Shown piece by piece: positions 36,738 to 45,133 of a stretch of DNA of 64,000 bases. How positions within the stretch are numbered: the stretch's first letter is position 1; each line of letters starts with the position of its first letter. Made by a program: the position numbers and the translations under genes. This stretch comes from Luteimonas mephitis DSM 12574. GTDB lineage: Bacteria > Pseudomonadota > Gammaproteobacteria > Xanthomonadales > Xanthomonadaceae. The stretch covers positions 393,001-457,000 of the forward strand of contig NZ_AULN01000012.1 of assembly GCF_000422305.1 (NCBI RefSeq), in the 5' to 3' direction. A model generated the notes under the pieces. It did no database searches. It saw only the letters and a program-made list of their open reading frames with translations, and was not told the origin of the DNA.

Positions 36738-37448
36738 TTATTCCGCCGCCTTCACTTCGCGCAGGTCCGCCGACGCGATGCGCCATGCGCGCTGCTCGTC
36801 GGTGGCGCCGTCGACGACGGTGCGGTGCAGGGTGTAGGTGCCGGCGTAGCGATGCACGCTGCCGTCGGTGCGGGTCGCGGTCAGCGCCACGGGGACCTGG
36901 ATGTAGCGCTGTCCGGCGCCGGCATCGGAGTTGGTGGGTTCGCCGATCGTGGCGACCACGTGCGCGGTGCCGGCGAAACCATCGGCGAACTGCTGCGGCG
37001 TCTGCTTGCTGGCCCTGCCGCCATCCGACCACAGCGCGTAGGCGCGCGCATGGCTGCCGCCGTCGATCGCGGCGTAGTAGTCGCGGATCACCGCCACCGC
37101 GTCCTGCGGGGTGGGCTCGGCGGGCAGGCCAGTCGATGCGGCGTCCCCGGCCGGTTGCATCGCGGGGTCGGGAAGCAGGCCGGTCTCGGGATTGAGCAGG
37201 TCCACCTGGTCCGCCGGCTCGGCCGCTTCCGCAGGCTGTGGCGGCGTGCCGGACAGCGGTACCTCCCCCGGACCCGGGCGCGAAGACATGCCGGTCACCG
37301 AATCGCCCGGCTGGGCCGGAGCCGGCAGCGCATCGCCTTGGCCGGCTGCCAGTTGTGCGTCGCTTGCCGAATGGTCGTTGCATGCCGGCAGCGCGATGGC
37401 GCAGGCCAGCGCACAGGTGAGGGCGGAGAGCTTCTGAATCACGGACAT
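36738..37448 (-). CDS. Lipoprotein with NTF2-like C-terminal domain
   Basis: From ATG 37448 there are 236 residues. The N-terminus TCALACAIALPAC is a lipoprotein signal with a LPAC lipobox. About 90 residues of Pro/Ala/Gly-rich linker follow. The last 110 residues look NTF2-like (AVAVIRDYYAAIDGGSHARA, YALWSDGGRASKQTPQQFAD, YIQVPVALTATRTDGSVHRY, WRIASADLREVKAAE) and resemble the C-terminus of the protein at 38724-39284. It follows the DUF1439 gene by 13 bp, forming a two-gene unit. Function unknown; envelope-associated. Confidence 0.75.
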   Translation of the reverse strand: MSVIQKLSALTCALACAIALPACNDHSASDAQLAAGQGDALPAPAQPGDSVTGMSSRPGPGEVPLSGTPPQPAEAAEPADQVDLLNPETGLLPDPAMQPAGDAASTGLPAEPTPQDAVAVIRDYYAAIDGGSHARAYALWSDGGRASKQTPQQFADGFAGTAHVVATIGEPTNSDAGAGQRYIQVPVALTATRTDGSVHRYAGTYTLHRTVVDGATDEQRAWRIASADLREVKAAE

Positions 37449-37461
37449 GGATGACCTCGAC

Positions 37462-38025
37462 TCAACGATCCAGGTGGATGACGACGATCCCTTGTTCAAT
37501 GCCGACGTTGCCGATGCGCTTGCCTGCGGGCAGCCTGGAGAGCAGGTCGGGATCGAGGCGGTACACCGGTTCGCTGCGCGCGTATTCGGCGAGCAGGCTG
37601 TTGACCACGCCGCGCGCGCCACCCTTGAGCAGCGTGCCGGAGCCGGGCAGGTCGAACTGCTGCAGGTCCGGATCGACCAGGTGCAGGCCCTGCGTGGCCG
37701 GGTCGTACCGCAGGCCGCTGGCCAGCGCGAGGTGGCCGGTCGGCGCGCCTTCGCTGCCGAGCGCGCCCATGCCGACGTCGAACTCCAGCCGCAGCCGCGT
37801 CTCGCCCGGCGGGATCGACACGCGCGGGTTGGCCAGTGTCACCGCGACCAGTCCGCCGAGCTTGTCGAACGTGCGCGGGAAGCGCTTGTCCAGAGAGTGC
37901 TGCAGCTGCGTCGGCGTGAACACGACCTGGTCGTTGAGCCAGGCCGACATTGCGCCCATCGTCGCGCACGCGGCGAGCAGTGTGGCGGTGGTGGCGACGA
38001 GCAGGAGCCGTGCGGCCTTGTGCAT
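37462..38025 (-). CDS. DUF1439 (YceB-like) lipoprotein
   Basis: From ATG 38025 there are 187 residues with a lipoprotein signal (LLLVATTATLLAAC). The mature part follows the DUF1439 pattern: FTPTQLQHSLDKRFPRTFDK, LANPRVSIPPGETRLRLEFD, SGLRYDPATQGLHLVDPDLQ and the end IGNVGIEQGIVVIHLDR. E. coli YceB is an outer-membrane lipoprotein with lipid-binding fold similarity; the job here is unknown. It comes first in the pair with the NTF2-like lipoprotein. Confidence 0.84.
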   Translation of the reverse strand: MHKAARLLLVATTATLLAACATMGAMSAWLNDQVVFTPTQLQHSLDKRFPRTFDKLGGLVAVTLANPRVSIPPGETRLRLEFDVGMGALGSEGAPTGHLALASGLRYDPATQGLHLVDPDLQQFDLPGSGTLLKGGARGVVNSLLAEYARSEPVYRLDPDLLSRLPAGKRIGNVGIEQGIVVIHLDR

Positions 38026-38235
38026 GGGGAATCCGTGTTGCGAAGCGATGGCGCGCACCTTACGCGAAAGAAATGAACGCGGCATTAGGGTTCGCGGGCG
38101 CGTCCGGCCGATGCGCCGCCGGCATCAGTCGCCACCTCGTCCGCCTGGACAAGGATGGCCAGGCCGCGTCTTCCGGAAGAGGAAAGGCCGCGCCCGGAAA
38201 GGCGGCCGGCATCGTCTCCGACGCGACGCCACCGT

Positions 38236-38667
38236 TCACGGCAATTCTGCAAGCACCTTGCGCCGTGGCTGCAGCCAGGCGACGAGCAGGCCGAGCAGCA
38301 ACATGGTCGCCATGCCGAGCAGCAACTGCTTGATCACGAGTGCCGCAGGCAGGGGCTGCACCGCGTAGTAGATCAGGTAGCCGGGGACCGTCGAGAACAG
38401 CGCCATCGCCAGGCCGAAGCGCAGGCCCTGCATCGACGAGGAGCGGCCGCTGGAGAAACCCTGCACGTAGATCCAGGTCATCGCGAAACCGATCAGCACG
38501 TGCGCCAGCACCATCCAGTGCACGTAGTGACGGCTGTCGTCGTCGCTGCGGAACATGGCGCCAAGCGCGGCATAGTCCGGCGCCAGCAGCAGGCCGTGCA
38601 CGATGAAGCCCAGCAGCAACGCGGCGATCGACATGACCAGTCCGCAGACCCAGAACCGCTTGTCCAT
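38236..38667 (-). CDS. Four-helix membrane protein, unknown function
   Basis: From ATG 38667, preceded by AAGGGAG, there are 143 residues. Four hydrophobic segments are seen: FWVCGLVMSIAALLLGFIVH, HWMVLAHVLIGFAMTWIYVQ, LRFGLAMALFSTVPGYLIYY and ALVIKQLLLGMATMLLLGLL. I see no catalytic motif; the pattern HYVHWMVLAHVLIGF has His residues in a membrane helix. It lies alone between DUF1439 and the next gene (56 bp upstream) and might belong to the same leftward group. Confidence 0.65.
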   Translation of the reverse strand: MDKRFWVCGLVMSIAALLLGFIVHGLLLAPDYAALGAMFRSDDDSRHYVHWMVLAHVLIGFAMTWIYVQGFSSGRSSSMQGLRFGLAMALFSTVPGYLIYYAVQPLPAALVIKQLLLGMATMLLLGLLVAWLQPRRKVLAELP

Positions 38668-38723
38668 GGCGTGCTCCCTTGCAGGCAACGCATCGAGCGG
38701 GCTGCGTCGATGTCGCGGCGATG

Positions 38724-39284
38724 CTACTCCGCGCGCTTCACCGCGTCGATGGAGGCGGAACTGATCTCCCACCGGCCATCAGCGACCGCGCGGCGCAGGC
38801 GATACCAGCCGCGGTAGCGTCGCAGCGGGCTGCCTTCGACGCCAACACGCAATTCGACCGGAATTTCGAGCGCGGTCGGTACCGGGTCTGAATCCAGTGG
38901 CTTCGGCCTGCCATTTTCGATCCGAAGGCCACGCAGGTTCTTCAGTTCACGCAGGTCGGCTTCGTGCGAATCAATCGGCGGACGCTTGTCCACCCAGAAC
39001 GCGTCCGCCTTGGCGCGATCTCCGCCGCCAAGCGCCGCCAGATATTGCTGGAGCGCCGCGACTGCTGCATACAACGCATCGTCATGCTGCCTGATTCGCG
39101 CGCGCAACTTTGCTGCTTCGACGTCACTGGCAGCCTCCGGCGTCGGTGCGGTCGAGGTGGTGTCAGGAACAGGCGGAATGACTGCCGCAGCAATGACCGG
39201 ATCCTGTCGGCAACTGCGTAAACCCGCGATCGCGAACACCAGCAGCACGGTGGCCAGGAGCCCCCACAACAAACGACCTTGCAT
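38724..39284 (-). CDS. Membrane-anchored NTF2-like protein
   Basis: From ATG 39284 there are 186 residues with one N-terminal membrane helix (LLWGLLATVLLVFAIAGL). A polar linker (PPVPDTTSTAPTPEAASDVE) and a short coiled-coil-like segment precede an NTF2-like C-terminal domain (AALQQYLAALGGGDRAKADA ... WYRLRRAVADGRWEISSASI). The end resembles that of the lipoprotein at 36738-37448, though the rest has diverged. Function unknown; periplasmic side of the inner membrane. Confidence 0.7.
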   Translation of the reverse strand: MQGRLLWGLLATVLLVFAIAGLRSCRQDPVIAAAVIPPVPDTTSTAPTPEAASDVEAAKLRARIRQHDDALYAAVAALQQYLAALGGGDRAKADAFWVDKRPPIDSHEADLRELKNLRGLRIENGRPKPLDSDPVPTALEIPVELRVGVEGSPLRRYRGWYRLRRAVADGRWEISSASIDAVKRAE

Positions 39285-39420
39285 CGGTGACTCCCCTGGA
39301 GTCCTTGGGCTTGGGGCGATGCTAGCGCGTGTCCGGGCAGCTGTCCGCATCGGTGCGCCGCAACGGCCGTGGATCGCCCGCGTTTCGATTGCCATGGATG
39401 TCGAAATGCAGGTGCGCGGA

Positions 39421-39717
39421 TCAGTGGCCTTTCATGGCCGCGACATGCTGCTTGCGTACTTCGGTGTAATGCCACCACGGATGCGGCGGCGCGCCTTCCA
39501 TGAAGCGCACCGCGCTGATGAAGGTATCGATGACGCAGGGATCGTGGCGCACGCCGGTGACCGCGCACAGGCGCTCGTACAGCACGTAGGGATCTTTGCC
39601 GGCCAGCTGCGCGGGACGCTCGATGCCGAGGTTGCGGAAATCCTCGACCATCGCCGGGCCGATGTTGGGGATGTCGGCCAGTTGCCGGGCTTCGCCCGCA
39701 TTGCGTGCCTTGGCCAT
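39421..39717 (-). CDS. Helix-hairpin-helix protein (Cdd1-like)
   Basis: A 98-residue protein with one HhH domain at the N-terminus (LADIPNIGPAMVEDFRNLGI) followed by PAQLAGKDPYVLYERLCAVT and the conserved end of the Cdd1 family (DPCVIDTFISAVRFMEGAPP then WWHYTEVRKQ). Family members are small DNA-interacting proteins of unknown role. The gene starts 1 bp after the LysE gene stop, so they are coupled. Confidence 0.88.
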   Translation of the reverse strand: MAKARNAGEARQLADIPNIGPAMVEDFRNLGIERPAQLAGKDPYVLYERLCAVTGVRHDPCVIDTFISAVRFMEGAPPHPWWHYTEVRKQHVAAMKGH

Positions 39718-39718
39718 G

Positions 39719-40354
39719 TCAGCCTCGCGGTTGCAGCGCGAGCCGCACGCCGATGCCGAGGAAGATGGTGCCGATCGCCCGTTGCCGCCAGCGTGCCAGG
39801 CGCGGACTGGCCGACAGCCGCCGGCCGAACCGGCCGATCACGAAGGCCAGGGTCGCGCTGTTGGCGAAGCCGATCGTCGACAGCAGCGCACCCAGCACCA
39901 GGAACTGCAGCCAGGCCATGCCGCGTTCGGGATGCACGAACTGCGGGAGGAAGGCCAGGAAGAACAGCGCGACCTTCGGGTTGAGCACGCCGGTGAGCAC
40001 CGAGCGGCGATAGACGTGTGCCTTCGCCGGCGGCGCGGCGACCGCTGCCGGCACTTCGGCCTTGTCGCGCCAGGCCATGATGCCGAGCCACATCAGATAG
40101 GCGGCGCCAGCGTACTTGAGCAGTTCGAACGCCAGCGCGGAAGTGGCCAGCAGCGCCGACAGCCCGAACCCGGCCGCGGTGGCATGGATCAGGGTTGCGG
40201 TTTCGAGCCCCAGCCCCGCCTGCAATCCGCGGCGCGTCCCGCCCGCGACCGTTTGCGCGACGATCCAGGCTGTGCCCGGCCCGGGGATCAGCACCAGCAC
40301 CGTTGCGGCGGCGAGATAGGCAAGCAGGGTCGTTGCATCGAACAGTGACGTCAC
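39719..40354 (-). CDS. LysE family translocator
   Basis: A 211-residue membrane protein with six helices typical of RhtB/LysE exporters: the signature VLIPGPGTAWIVAQTVAGGT (PGP motif) near the N-terminus, GLGLETATLIHATAAGFGLS, AYLMWLGIMAWRD and GVLNPKVALFFLAFLPQFV. The family exports amino acids or similar metabolites; the substrate cannot be assigned. First gene of a two-gene unit with the HhH protein. Confidence 0.94.
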   Translation of the reverse strand: MTSLFDATTLLAYLAAATVLVLIPGPGTAWIVAQTVAGGTRRGLQAGLGLETATLIHATAAGFGLSALLATSALAFELLKYAGAAYLMWLGIMAWRDKAEVPAAVAAPPAKAHVYRRSVLTGVLNPKVALFFLAFLPQFVHPERGMAWLQFLVLGALLSTIGFANSATLAFVIGRFGRRLSASPRLARWRQRAIGTIFLGIGVRLALQPRG

Positions 40355-40536
40355 GGTATTGCTCCATGGACAGGATGCGGGCCAGGCCGGCGATGCACAG
40401 CGGGCCTGCGCGCCAGTCTCCGCCAGCCTGGCTTGGGGGAAAAACGGAGTCTATGCCCGCACCGTCCGCCGTGGACGGGGATGCGCAGACGCTGCGTTCC
40501 ATGGGCGGACGAGGGGACACAAAGACGAGGGGAAAC

Positions 40537-40576
40537 AAAAAGGCCGGAGCATTTCCCGAAGGAAAGGCATCCGGCC
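40537..40576 (-). terminator. Rho-independent terminator of the HU gene
   Basis: On the minus strand GGCCGGAT... pairs with ...TCCGGCC (40576-40570 with 40548-40542), extended inside by TTTCC/GGAAA around a TTCG tetraloop, and is followed by five T (40541-40537). It is 52 bp beyond the HU stop codon. Confidence 0.82.
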
Positions 40577-40627
40577 CGGATTGCAGGCGGAGCGGCGAGC
40601 CGCTCCACCGTCACGCGCTTGCCTGGA

Positions 40628-41017
40628 TCAGGCGGCCGCGTCCTTGAGCTTCTTCAGCGGGCGCACCTTGACCTTGACCGAGGCGGGCTTGGCGGCGAAC
40701 CACTGCTCTTCCTTGGTGAAGGGGTTGATGCCCTTGCGCTTCGGCTTGGCCGGCACGCTCACGGCGGTGATCTTCAGCAGGCCCGGCAGGGTGAACGAAC
40801 CGGCGCCCTTCTTGCTGACCGAGCCGTGCACGGCGCCTTCGAGCGCGGCCATCACGGCGCGCACGTCCTTGGCGGCAACGCCGGTGGCGTTGGCGATGTG
40901 GGCGACCAGGCCCGACTTGCTCAGGGCTTCCTTGATCGGCTTCGGCGCGGCCGGCTTGGCAGCAGCGGCCTTCTTCGGTGCAGCCTTCTTGACTGCCTTT
41001 TTCGCTTTCTTCGCCAT
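40628..41017 (-). CDS. HU family protein with lysine/alanine-rich N-terminal tail
   Basis: A 129-residue protein. Residues 1-30 (AKKAKKAVKKAAPKK ... AAAAKPAAPKPIK) form a histone-H1-like basic, Ala/Pro-rich tail. Residues about 30-129 are an HU/IHF fold: EALSKSGLVAHIANATGVAA, KDVRAVMAALEGAVHGSV, LPGLLKITAVSVPAKPKRK and INPFTKEEQWFAAKPASVKV, with the NPFT motif in place of the canonical NPxT arm. It probably compacts DNA. Promoter at 41075-41103 and terminator at 40537-40576 make it a single-gene unit. Confidence 0.92.
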   Translation of the reverse strand: MAKKAKKAVKKAAPKKAAAAKPAAPKPIKEALSKSGLVAHIANATGVAAKDVRAVMAALEGAVHGSVSKKGAGSFTLPGLLKITAVSVPAKPKRKGINPFTKEEQWFAAKPASVKVKVRPLKKLKDAAA

Positions 41018-41074
41018 GTGTGTGTGATTCCGTATTCGTTGGTTGATTGATGGGCCGAACCCGTCGGCAAGCGC

Positions 41075-41103
41075 AATGTAGGACAAGAAACCGGCCGCGC
41101 CAA
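41075..41103 (-). promoter_or_regulatory. Promoter of the HU gene
   Basis: Minus-strand TTGGCG (41103-41098), a 17-bp spacer and TACATT (41080-41075). The start would be near 41068, giving a leader of about 50 nt. It has the same -35 hexamer as the SUF operon promoter. Confidence 0.65.
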
Positions 41104-41557
41104 GTGTTTTCTGAAGAAAAACCCCATGTTTACCGGCTTCATGCCGACCCGCCGCCAGGCCCGGGAAGCGGCGCCCAAGGCATCGACGCGACCATGTTGT
41201 CCGAGGTCGCGGACGAGTCCCGGGCTGGCTGCGCGGGAGCGCTTGGCGTGTTGCTCCCGGATGCATGGGGAAGGCCTGCCGGACTCGGATCGGGAACGGC
41301 ACGTGCCGTAACGTGGGCGACTCGATCCGCGCACGGCATGCGCGGGCCGGAACGTGTCCACGTCCGGGCAAACACCGCCGGCCTGGGCATGTGATCGACA
41401 TCGGTTGCGAGTGAGAATTCCGGATGGGATGCAAGGCGAGAGCGCGACGATGCAAATCATTGCCACGGCATCCAGAAAGGATTGGCGCGAAAATTGCCCG
41501 GGCATGCACTTGTGACGAAAAGTGCAGCCGCGGGAGTTTCATGAGAATAATTCCGAG

Positions 41558-41645
41558 TGATGGTGCGCACAGAATCCAAACTTTCCGAAAAACGCGGTTT
41601 TTTCGCTGGAATTACATGATGTGGCGCACAGCATCCGGTCACTTT
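41558..41645 (+). repeat. Pair of direct repeats with AT-rich palindrome between
   Basis: TGATGGTGCGCACAGAATCC (from 41558) and TGATGTGGCGCACAGCATCC (from 41617) are near-identical 20-bp direct repeats 59 bp apart, each followed at short distance by ACTTT. Between them CGAAAAACGCGGTTTTTTCG is an AT-rich inverted repeat (around 41586-41605). The set ends about 54 bp before the beta-helix gene, as expected for an activator or repressor site. Confidence 0.6.
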
Positions 41646-41698
41646 GGTTGATATTAGTCGGAAGCCGGTATTAACGCCGGCATGGCAAGGAGTGCAGT

Positions 41699-42598
41699 AT
41701 GAGTACCGGAATTTATTGCAGGGGATTCGCGACAGTCGGTGTGCTCGCCATCGCGGGATGGATGCAGCCCTCTGCCGCGGAAACGATTGAATGCAACGAG
41801 ATCGACTCGATCCCTGCCGTCATCAGTACACAGGGGGTTTACTGTCTCAAGCACCACGTCAGCGGGAGTCTGGCATCTGGCAACGCGATCACGATCAACA
41901 CCAACAACGTGACCATCGATTGCAACGAGTTCAAGATCGGCAACCTCGCTGCGGGGCCCGGCACGCAGGCGACCGGCATCAGTGCCGTCGAAAAAATCAA
42001 CGTAACGGTGCGCAATTGCGGCATCCGTGGGTTCCAGACCGGCGTTTCCCTGCTCAACGGCGAGGCCCGGGTCGAAGACAACCGGTTCGACGGCAACACG
42101 CGGACCGCCATTCTCGTCACCGGAAGCGGATCGGCGATCCGCAGGAACGAGGTCATCGACACCGGCGGCGGCACGGCGTCAGGGGTCACCCAGATCGAAG
42201 GAATCCGGGCATCCGGCGGCATGGACGTCATCGACAACACCATCAGCGGCGTGGTGGCCACCAGCGGCAGCACCGGGAATGTCTACGGCATCCTGTTGCA
42301 GAACATGGATGCGGGCACGGTGAAGGGCAACCGGGTGCGCGAACTGGTTCCGGCCGGGTCCGGATTCCGCCGCGGCATCTGGGTGGACAGCGGCAACCGG
42401 GTCAGCGTGAAGTCCAACACGGTGGTCCTCAATGGCGGCCTGCTGACGCTGGATGCCGGTATCCGCTGCGGTGAGGCCCTGGTGCTCAATGGCGTCGCGC
42501 AGGACAACACGGTGCTGGGCACTGGCGCACTGTCCTTGGCGCTCGGGCTGGTCAACTGCAACAGCCTGGGCGGGTCGAACTACGTCAATCCACTCTGA
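41699..42598 (+). CDS. Exported right-handed beta-helix protein
   Basis: A 299-residue protein with a signal peptide (GFATVGVLAIAGWMQPSAA). The body is a series of short beta-helix coils with Asn/Asp turns: NAITINTNNVTIDCNEFKIG, KINVTVRNCGIRGFQTGV, ARVEDNRFDGNTRTAILVTG, SAIRRNEVIDTGGG, MDVIDNTISGVVA, GTVKGNRVREL and VSVKSNTVVLNGG. This is the NosD/pectate-lyase-like fold; no catalytic residues can be assigned, so a polysaccharide-binding or -cleaving role is only a possibility. Five or six cysteines may form disulfides. It is monocistronic, with an AGGAGTGC stretch ten bases before the ATG. Confidence 0.85.
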   Translation: MSTGIYCRGFATVGVLAIAGWMQPSAAETIECNEIDSIPAVISTQGVYCLKHHVSGSLASGNAITINTNNVTIDCNEFKIGNLAAGPGTQATGISAVEKINVTVRNCGIRGFQTGVSLLNGEARVEDNRFDGNTRTAILVTGSGSAIRRNEVIDTGGGTASGVTQIEGIRASGGMDVIDNTISGVVATSGSTGNVYGILLQNMDAGTVKGNRVRELVPAGSGFRRGIWVDSGNRVSVKSNTVVLNGGLLTLDAGIRCGEALVLNGVAQDNTVLGTGALSLALGLVNCNSLGGSNYVNPL

Positions 42599-42621
42599 CG
42601 GGTCACCGCAAGATGAGCACT

Positions 42622-42652
42622 GCCGCGGCCTGGACTGCCAGGTCGCGGCGGT
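42622..42652 (+). terminator. Hairpin after the beta-helix gene
   Basis: GCCGCGGCCTGG (42622-42633) pairs with CCAGGTCGCGGC (42638-42649) with one G-T pair, loop ACTG, followed by GGTTTCG. It is 24 bp past the stop codon; the short T-run makes it a moderate terminator. Confidence 0.55.
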
Positions 42653-42753
42653 TTCGTGCGAACCCCCGGAGCCACGTGGAGCGCGTCGCCTGCACCACCC
42701 CGCCAGCGTAGCCGGGGATGAGCGCGCGGGCGGCCAGCGGTGCCGCGGGTGGC

Positions 42754-44829
42754 CTACTCGTCCTCGTGCTTCGGCTTCCACGCCTCCACGAGCTTCTGCT
42801 GCACCGGCGCGGGCACCGGTTCGTAGTGGCTGAAGTCGAGCGAGTAGCGGCCGCGGCCGGCGGTGACCGACTTCAGTTCCGCGGCGTAGCCCTCCAGTTC
42901 CGACAGCGGCACCTGCGCCTTGACCACGATCTCGCCGCGCACCGAATCGGTGCCGTTGATCCGCGCGCGCTTGCCGGCCAGGCCGCCGCTGATGTCGCCC
43001 ATGTGCTGCTCCGGCGCGTTCACGTCGAGGTCGACGATCGGTTCGAGCACCTGCGGGCGCGCCTTGGCGATGGCGTCGAGGAAGGCCTTCCTGCCCGCGG
43101 CGACGAAGGCGACTTCCTTGCTGTCCACCGGGTGGTGCTTGCCGTCGTAGACGATCACGCGCACGTCCTGCATCGGGTAGCCGGCGATCGCGCCGCCGCT
43201 CAGGACCTGGCGCACGCCTTTTTCCACCGCGGGCAGGAACTGGCCAGGGATCGTGCCGCCCTTGACCTCGTCGACGAACTCGAAGCCCGCGCCGCGCGGC
43301 AGCGGTTCGATGCGCAGGAACACCTCGCCGAACTGGCCGGCGCCGCCGGTCTGCTTCTTGTGGCGATGATGTCCTTCGGCCTTGCCCGACACTGTTTCGC
43401 GATAGGCGATGCGCGGCGGTCGCGTGCTCACGTCGACGCCGTGGCGGGCCTTCAGCCGGTCGAGGTGGATGCGCAGGTGCAGGTCGGACAGGCCGCGGAT
43501 CACGGTCTCGTTGGTGTCCGGCAGGTGTTCGACCTGGAAGCAGGGATCTTCCTCCGCCAGCTTGTGCAGCGCGGCGGCGAGCTTCTGCTCCTGGCCCTTG
43601 CTCCCGGCCTGGATGGCGAGGCCGAACATCGGCTTCGGGAAATCCAGGGGTGCCAGGTGGAGGTGGTCGTCGGCGTGCGAGTCGTGCAGCACCGCATCGA
43701 AGTGCAGGTCGTCCACCTTGGCCACCGCGGCGATGTCGCCGGGGATCGCCTGGGTGATCTCGACATGGTCCTTGCCCTGCAGGCGGAACAGGTGCGCGAC
43801 CTTGAACGGCTTCTTGCCATCGTCGACGAACAGCTGCGAATCCCGGCGCACCGTGCCCTGGTAGACGCGGAACACGCCCAGCTTGCCGACGAACGGGTCG
43901 TTGACGATGCGGAACACGTCGGCGATCACGTGCGCATCCGGATCCGGGCGCGCCTCGATAGGCACGGCATCCGCCCCGGCGCCCTTGGCGAACGGCGGCG
44001 GATTGGCCTCGCCCGGGTGCGGGAACAGGCGCCCGGCGATATCGAGCAGTTCCTCCACGCCAACGCCGGTCCTTGCCGAAACGAAGCACACCGGCACCAG
44101 GTGGCCTTCGCGCAGGCACTGTTCGAACGCGTCGTGCAGCTCGTCGCCGGCAAGCCCCTTTTCGCCCAGGTCGAGGAAATGGTCCATCACCGTTTCGTTC
44201 ACCTCGACCACCTGGTCGATGATCTTCTGGTGCCAGTCGGCAACGGGGCCGAGGTCGCTGCTTCCATCAAGCGCGCCGCCGGGCGATTGCCCGAAACAGT
44301 CCACCACCGCCTTGCCGCCGTCGGCCGGCAGGTTCAGCGGCAGCACCTCGGCGCCGAACTCGCCGCGCAGTTCGTCGAGTACGCGCGCGCAATCGGCCGC
44401 GTCGTGGTCGATCTTGTTGACCACCACCACGCGGCACAGCCCGCGCTGCCGGGCGCGCGCCATCATCCGGCGGGTGCCGTACTCGACGCCCTTGTCGGCG
44501 TCGACCACGATCGCCACCGTTTCCACCGCCGCCAGCGCCGACAGGGTGGGGCCGCGGAAATCCGGGTAGCCGGGGGTGTCGATCAGGTTGAAGTGGATCG
44601 CCCGTCCCGGGGCCGGCGCGTGGTCGATGCTGGCGATGGTGGCGTCGATGGAGTGGCCGCGCTCCCTCTCCATCGGGTCGAAATCGGACACGGTGTTGCC
44701 GCGTTCGATCGTGCCTGCCGCCTGGATGGCGCCGCCGGCATGCAGCAGGGCTTCGAACAGCGTGGTCTTGCCGGCGCCAGGGTGGCCCGCGAGGGCAACG
44801 TTGCGGATGTCCGGAGTCGAATACGGCAT
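42754..44829 (-). CDS. Elongation factor G paralogue
   Basis: From ATG 44829 there are 691 residues. The GTPase motifs are G1 AGHPGAGKTTLFEALL, G3 FNLIDTPGYPDFRGP and G4 VVVNKIDHDAA; the switch and G2 region (TIERGNTVSDFDPMERERGH) resembles EF-G. Domain II, III, IV and V blocks follow (DPFVGKLGVFRVYQG, YRETVSGKAEGHHRHKKQTG, GQFGEVFLRIEPL, YPMQDVRVIVYDGKHHPVDS). Its divergence from housekeeping EF-G and the solitary position suggest the EF-G-like 'type II' group, whose role in translation, ribosome recycling or tolerance varies. It is divergent from osmC. Confidence 0.87.
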   Translation of the reverse strand: MPYSTPDIRNVALAGHPGAGKTTLFEALLHAGGAIQAAGTIERGNTVSDFDPMERERGHSIDATIASIDHAPAPGRAIHFNLIDTPGYPDFRGPTLSALAAVETVAIVVDADKGVEYGTRRMMARARQRGLCRVVVVNKIDHDAADCARVLDELRGEFGAEVLPLNLPADGGKAVVDCFGQSPGGALDGSSDLGPVADWHQKIIDQVVEVNETVMDHFLDLGEKGLAGDELHDAFEQCLREGHLVPVCFVSARTGVGVEELLDIAGRLFPHPGEANPPPFAKGAGADAVPIEARPDPDAHVIADVFRIVNDPFVGKLGVFRVYQGTVRRDSQLFVDDGKKPFKVAHLFRLQGKDHVEITQAIPGDIAAVAKVDDLHFDAVLHDSHADDHLHLAPLDFPKPMFGLAIQAGSKGQEQKLAAALHKLAEEDPCFQVEHLPDTNETVIRGLSDLHLRIHLDRLKARHGVDVSTRPPRIAYRETVSGKAEGHHRHKKQTGGAGQFGEVFLRIEPLPRGAGFEFVDEVKGGTIPGQFLPAVEKGVRQVLSGGAIAGYPMQDVRVIVYDGKHHPVDSKEVAFVAAGRKAFLDAIAKARPQVLEPIVDLDVNAPEQHMGDISGGLAGKRARINGTDSVRGEIVVKAQVPLSELEGYAAELKSVTAGRGRYSLDFSHYEPVPAPVQQKLVEAWKPKHEDE

Positions 44830-45133
44830 GGCCAGTTCCTCCCGTCGTGGTGCAGGGAGAGTCCGGCCAGCGGGCCGGGCTCCCGTGGACGGATCGGGCT
44901 GCGAGGCCGGCCGTGGAAGGCCGGGTGGCGCGACGGATCCGCACGCGACGTCATGGCTGTCCGCTGGGGAAGCGCGTCGACCGAGCGGCGTGCTCGGCGG
45001 GCGGTCATGGCGGGAACGGGACGATAGCGCGGCGGCAAACGCAGCGTCCCGTTGCAACGCAGCATGGCGAACGCGGGCGTAACGCGGCCGTGGCTAACCT
45101 GCCGTTCCCCACGACAGCATCGGAGCAACACCC
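44830..45133. other. Divergent intergenic region
   Basis: 304 bp between the leftward EF-G-like gene and the rightward osmC. It is GC-rich and contains short palindromes (for example CCGGCC...GGCCGG around 44865-44925). I could not define promoters for either gene with confidence. Confidence 0.35.

Larger units (their letters stand above)
41018..41698. other. Long gene-free region, partly lower in GC
   Basis: 681 bp between the leftward HU gene and the rightward beta-helix gene. The left third carries the HU promoter; the centre is GC-rich and holds only short open frames without coding character. From about 41410 rightward the sequence is visibly richer in A and T than its surroundings and includes the repeats listed at 41558-41645. 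No RNA gene or conserved protein was recognised. Confidence 0.5.

Noticed and set aside
42754-44829. Housekeeping elongation factor FusA
   Set aside because: There are no ribosomal protein genes next to it and its G2/switch region and domain IV are diverged; an EF-G-like paralogue fits better.
42718-45027. A 769-residue rightward frame opposite the EF-G-like gene
   Set aside because: The leftward frame has all GTPase motifs; the rightward frame has none.
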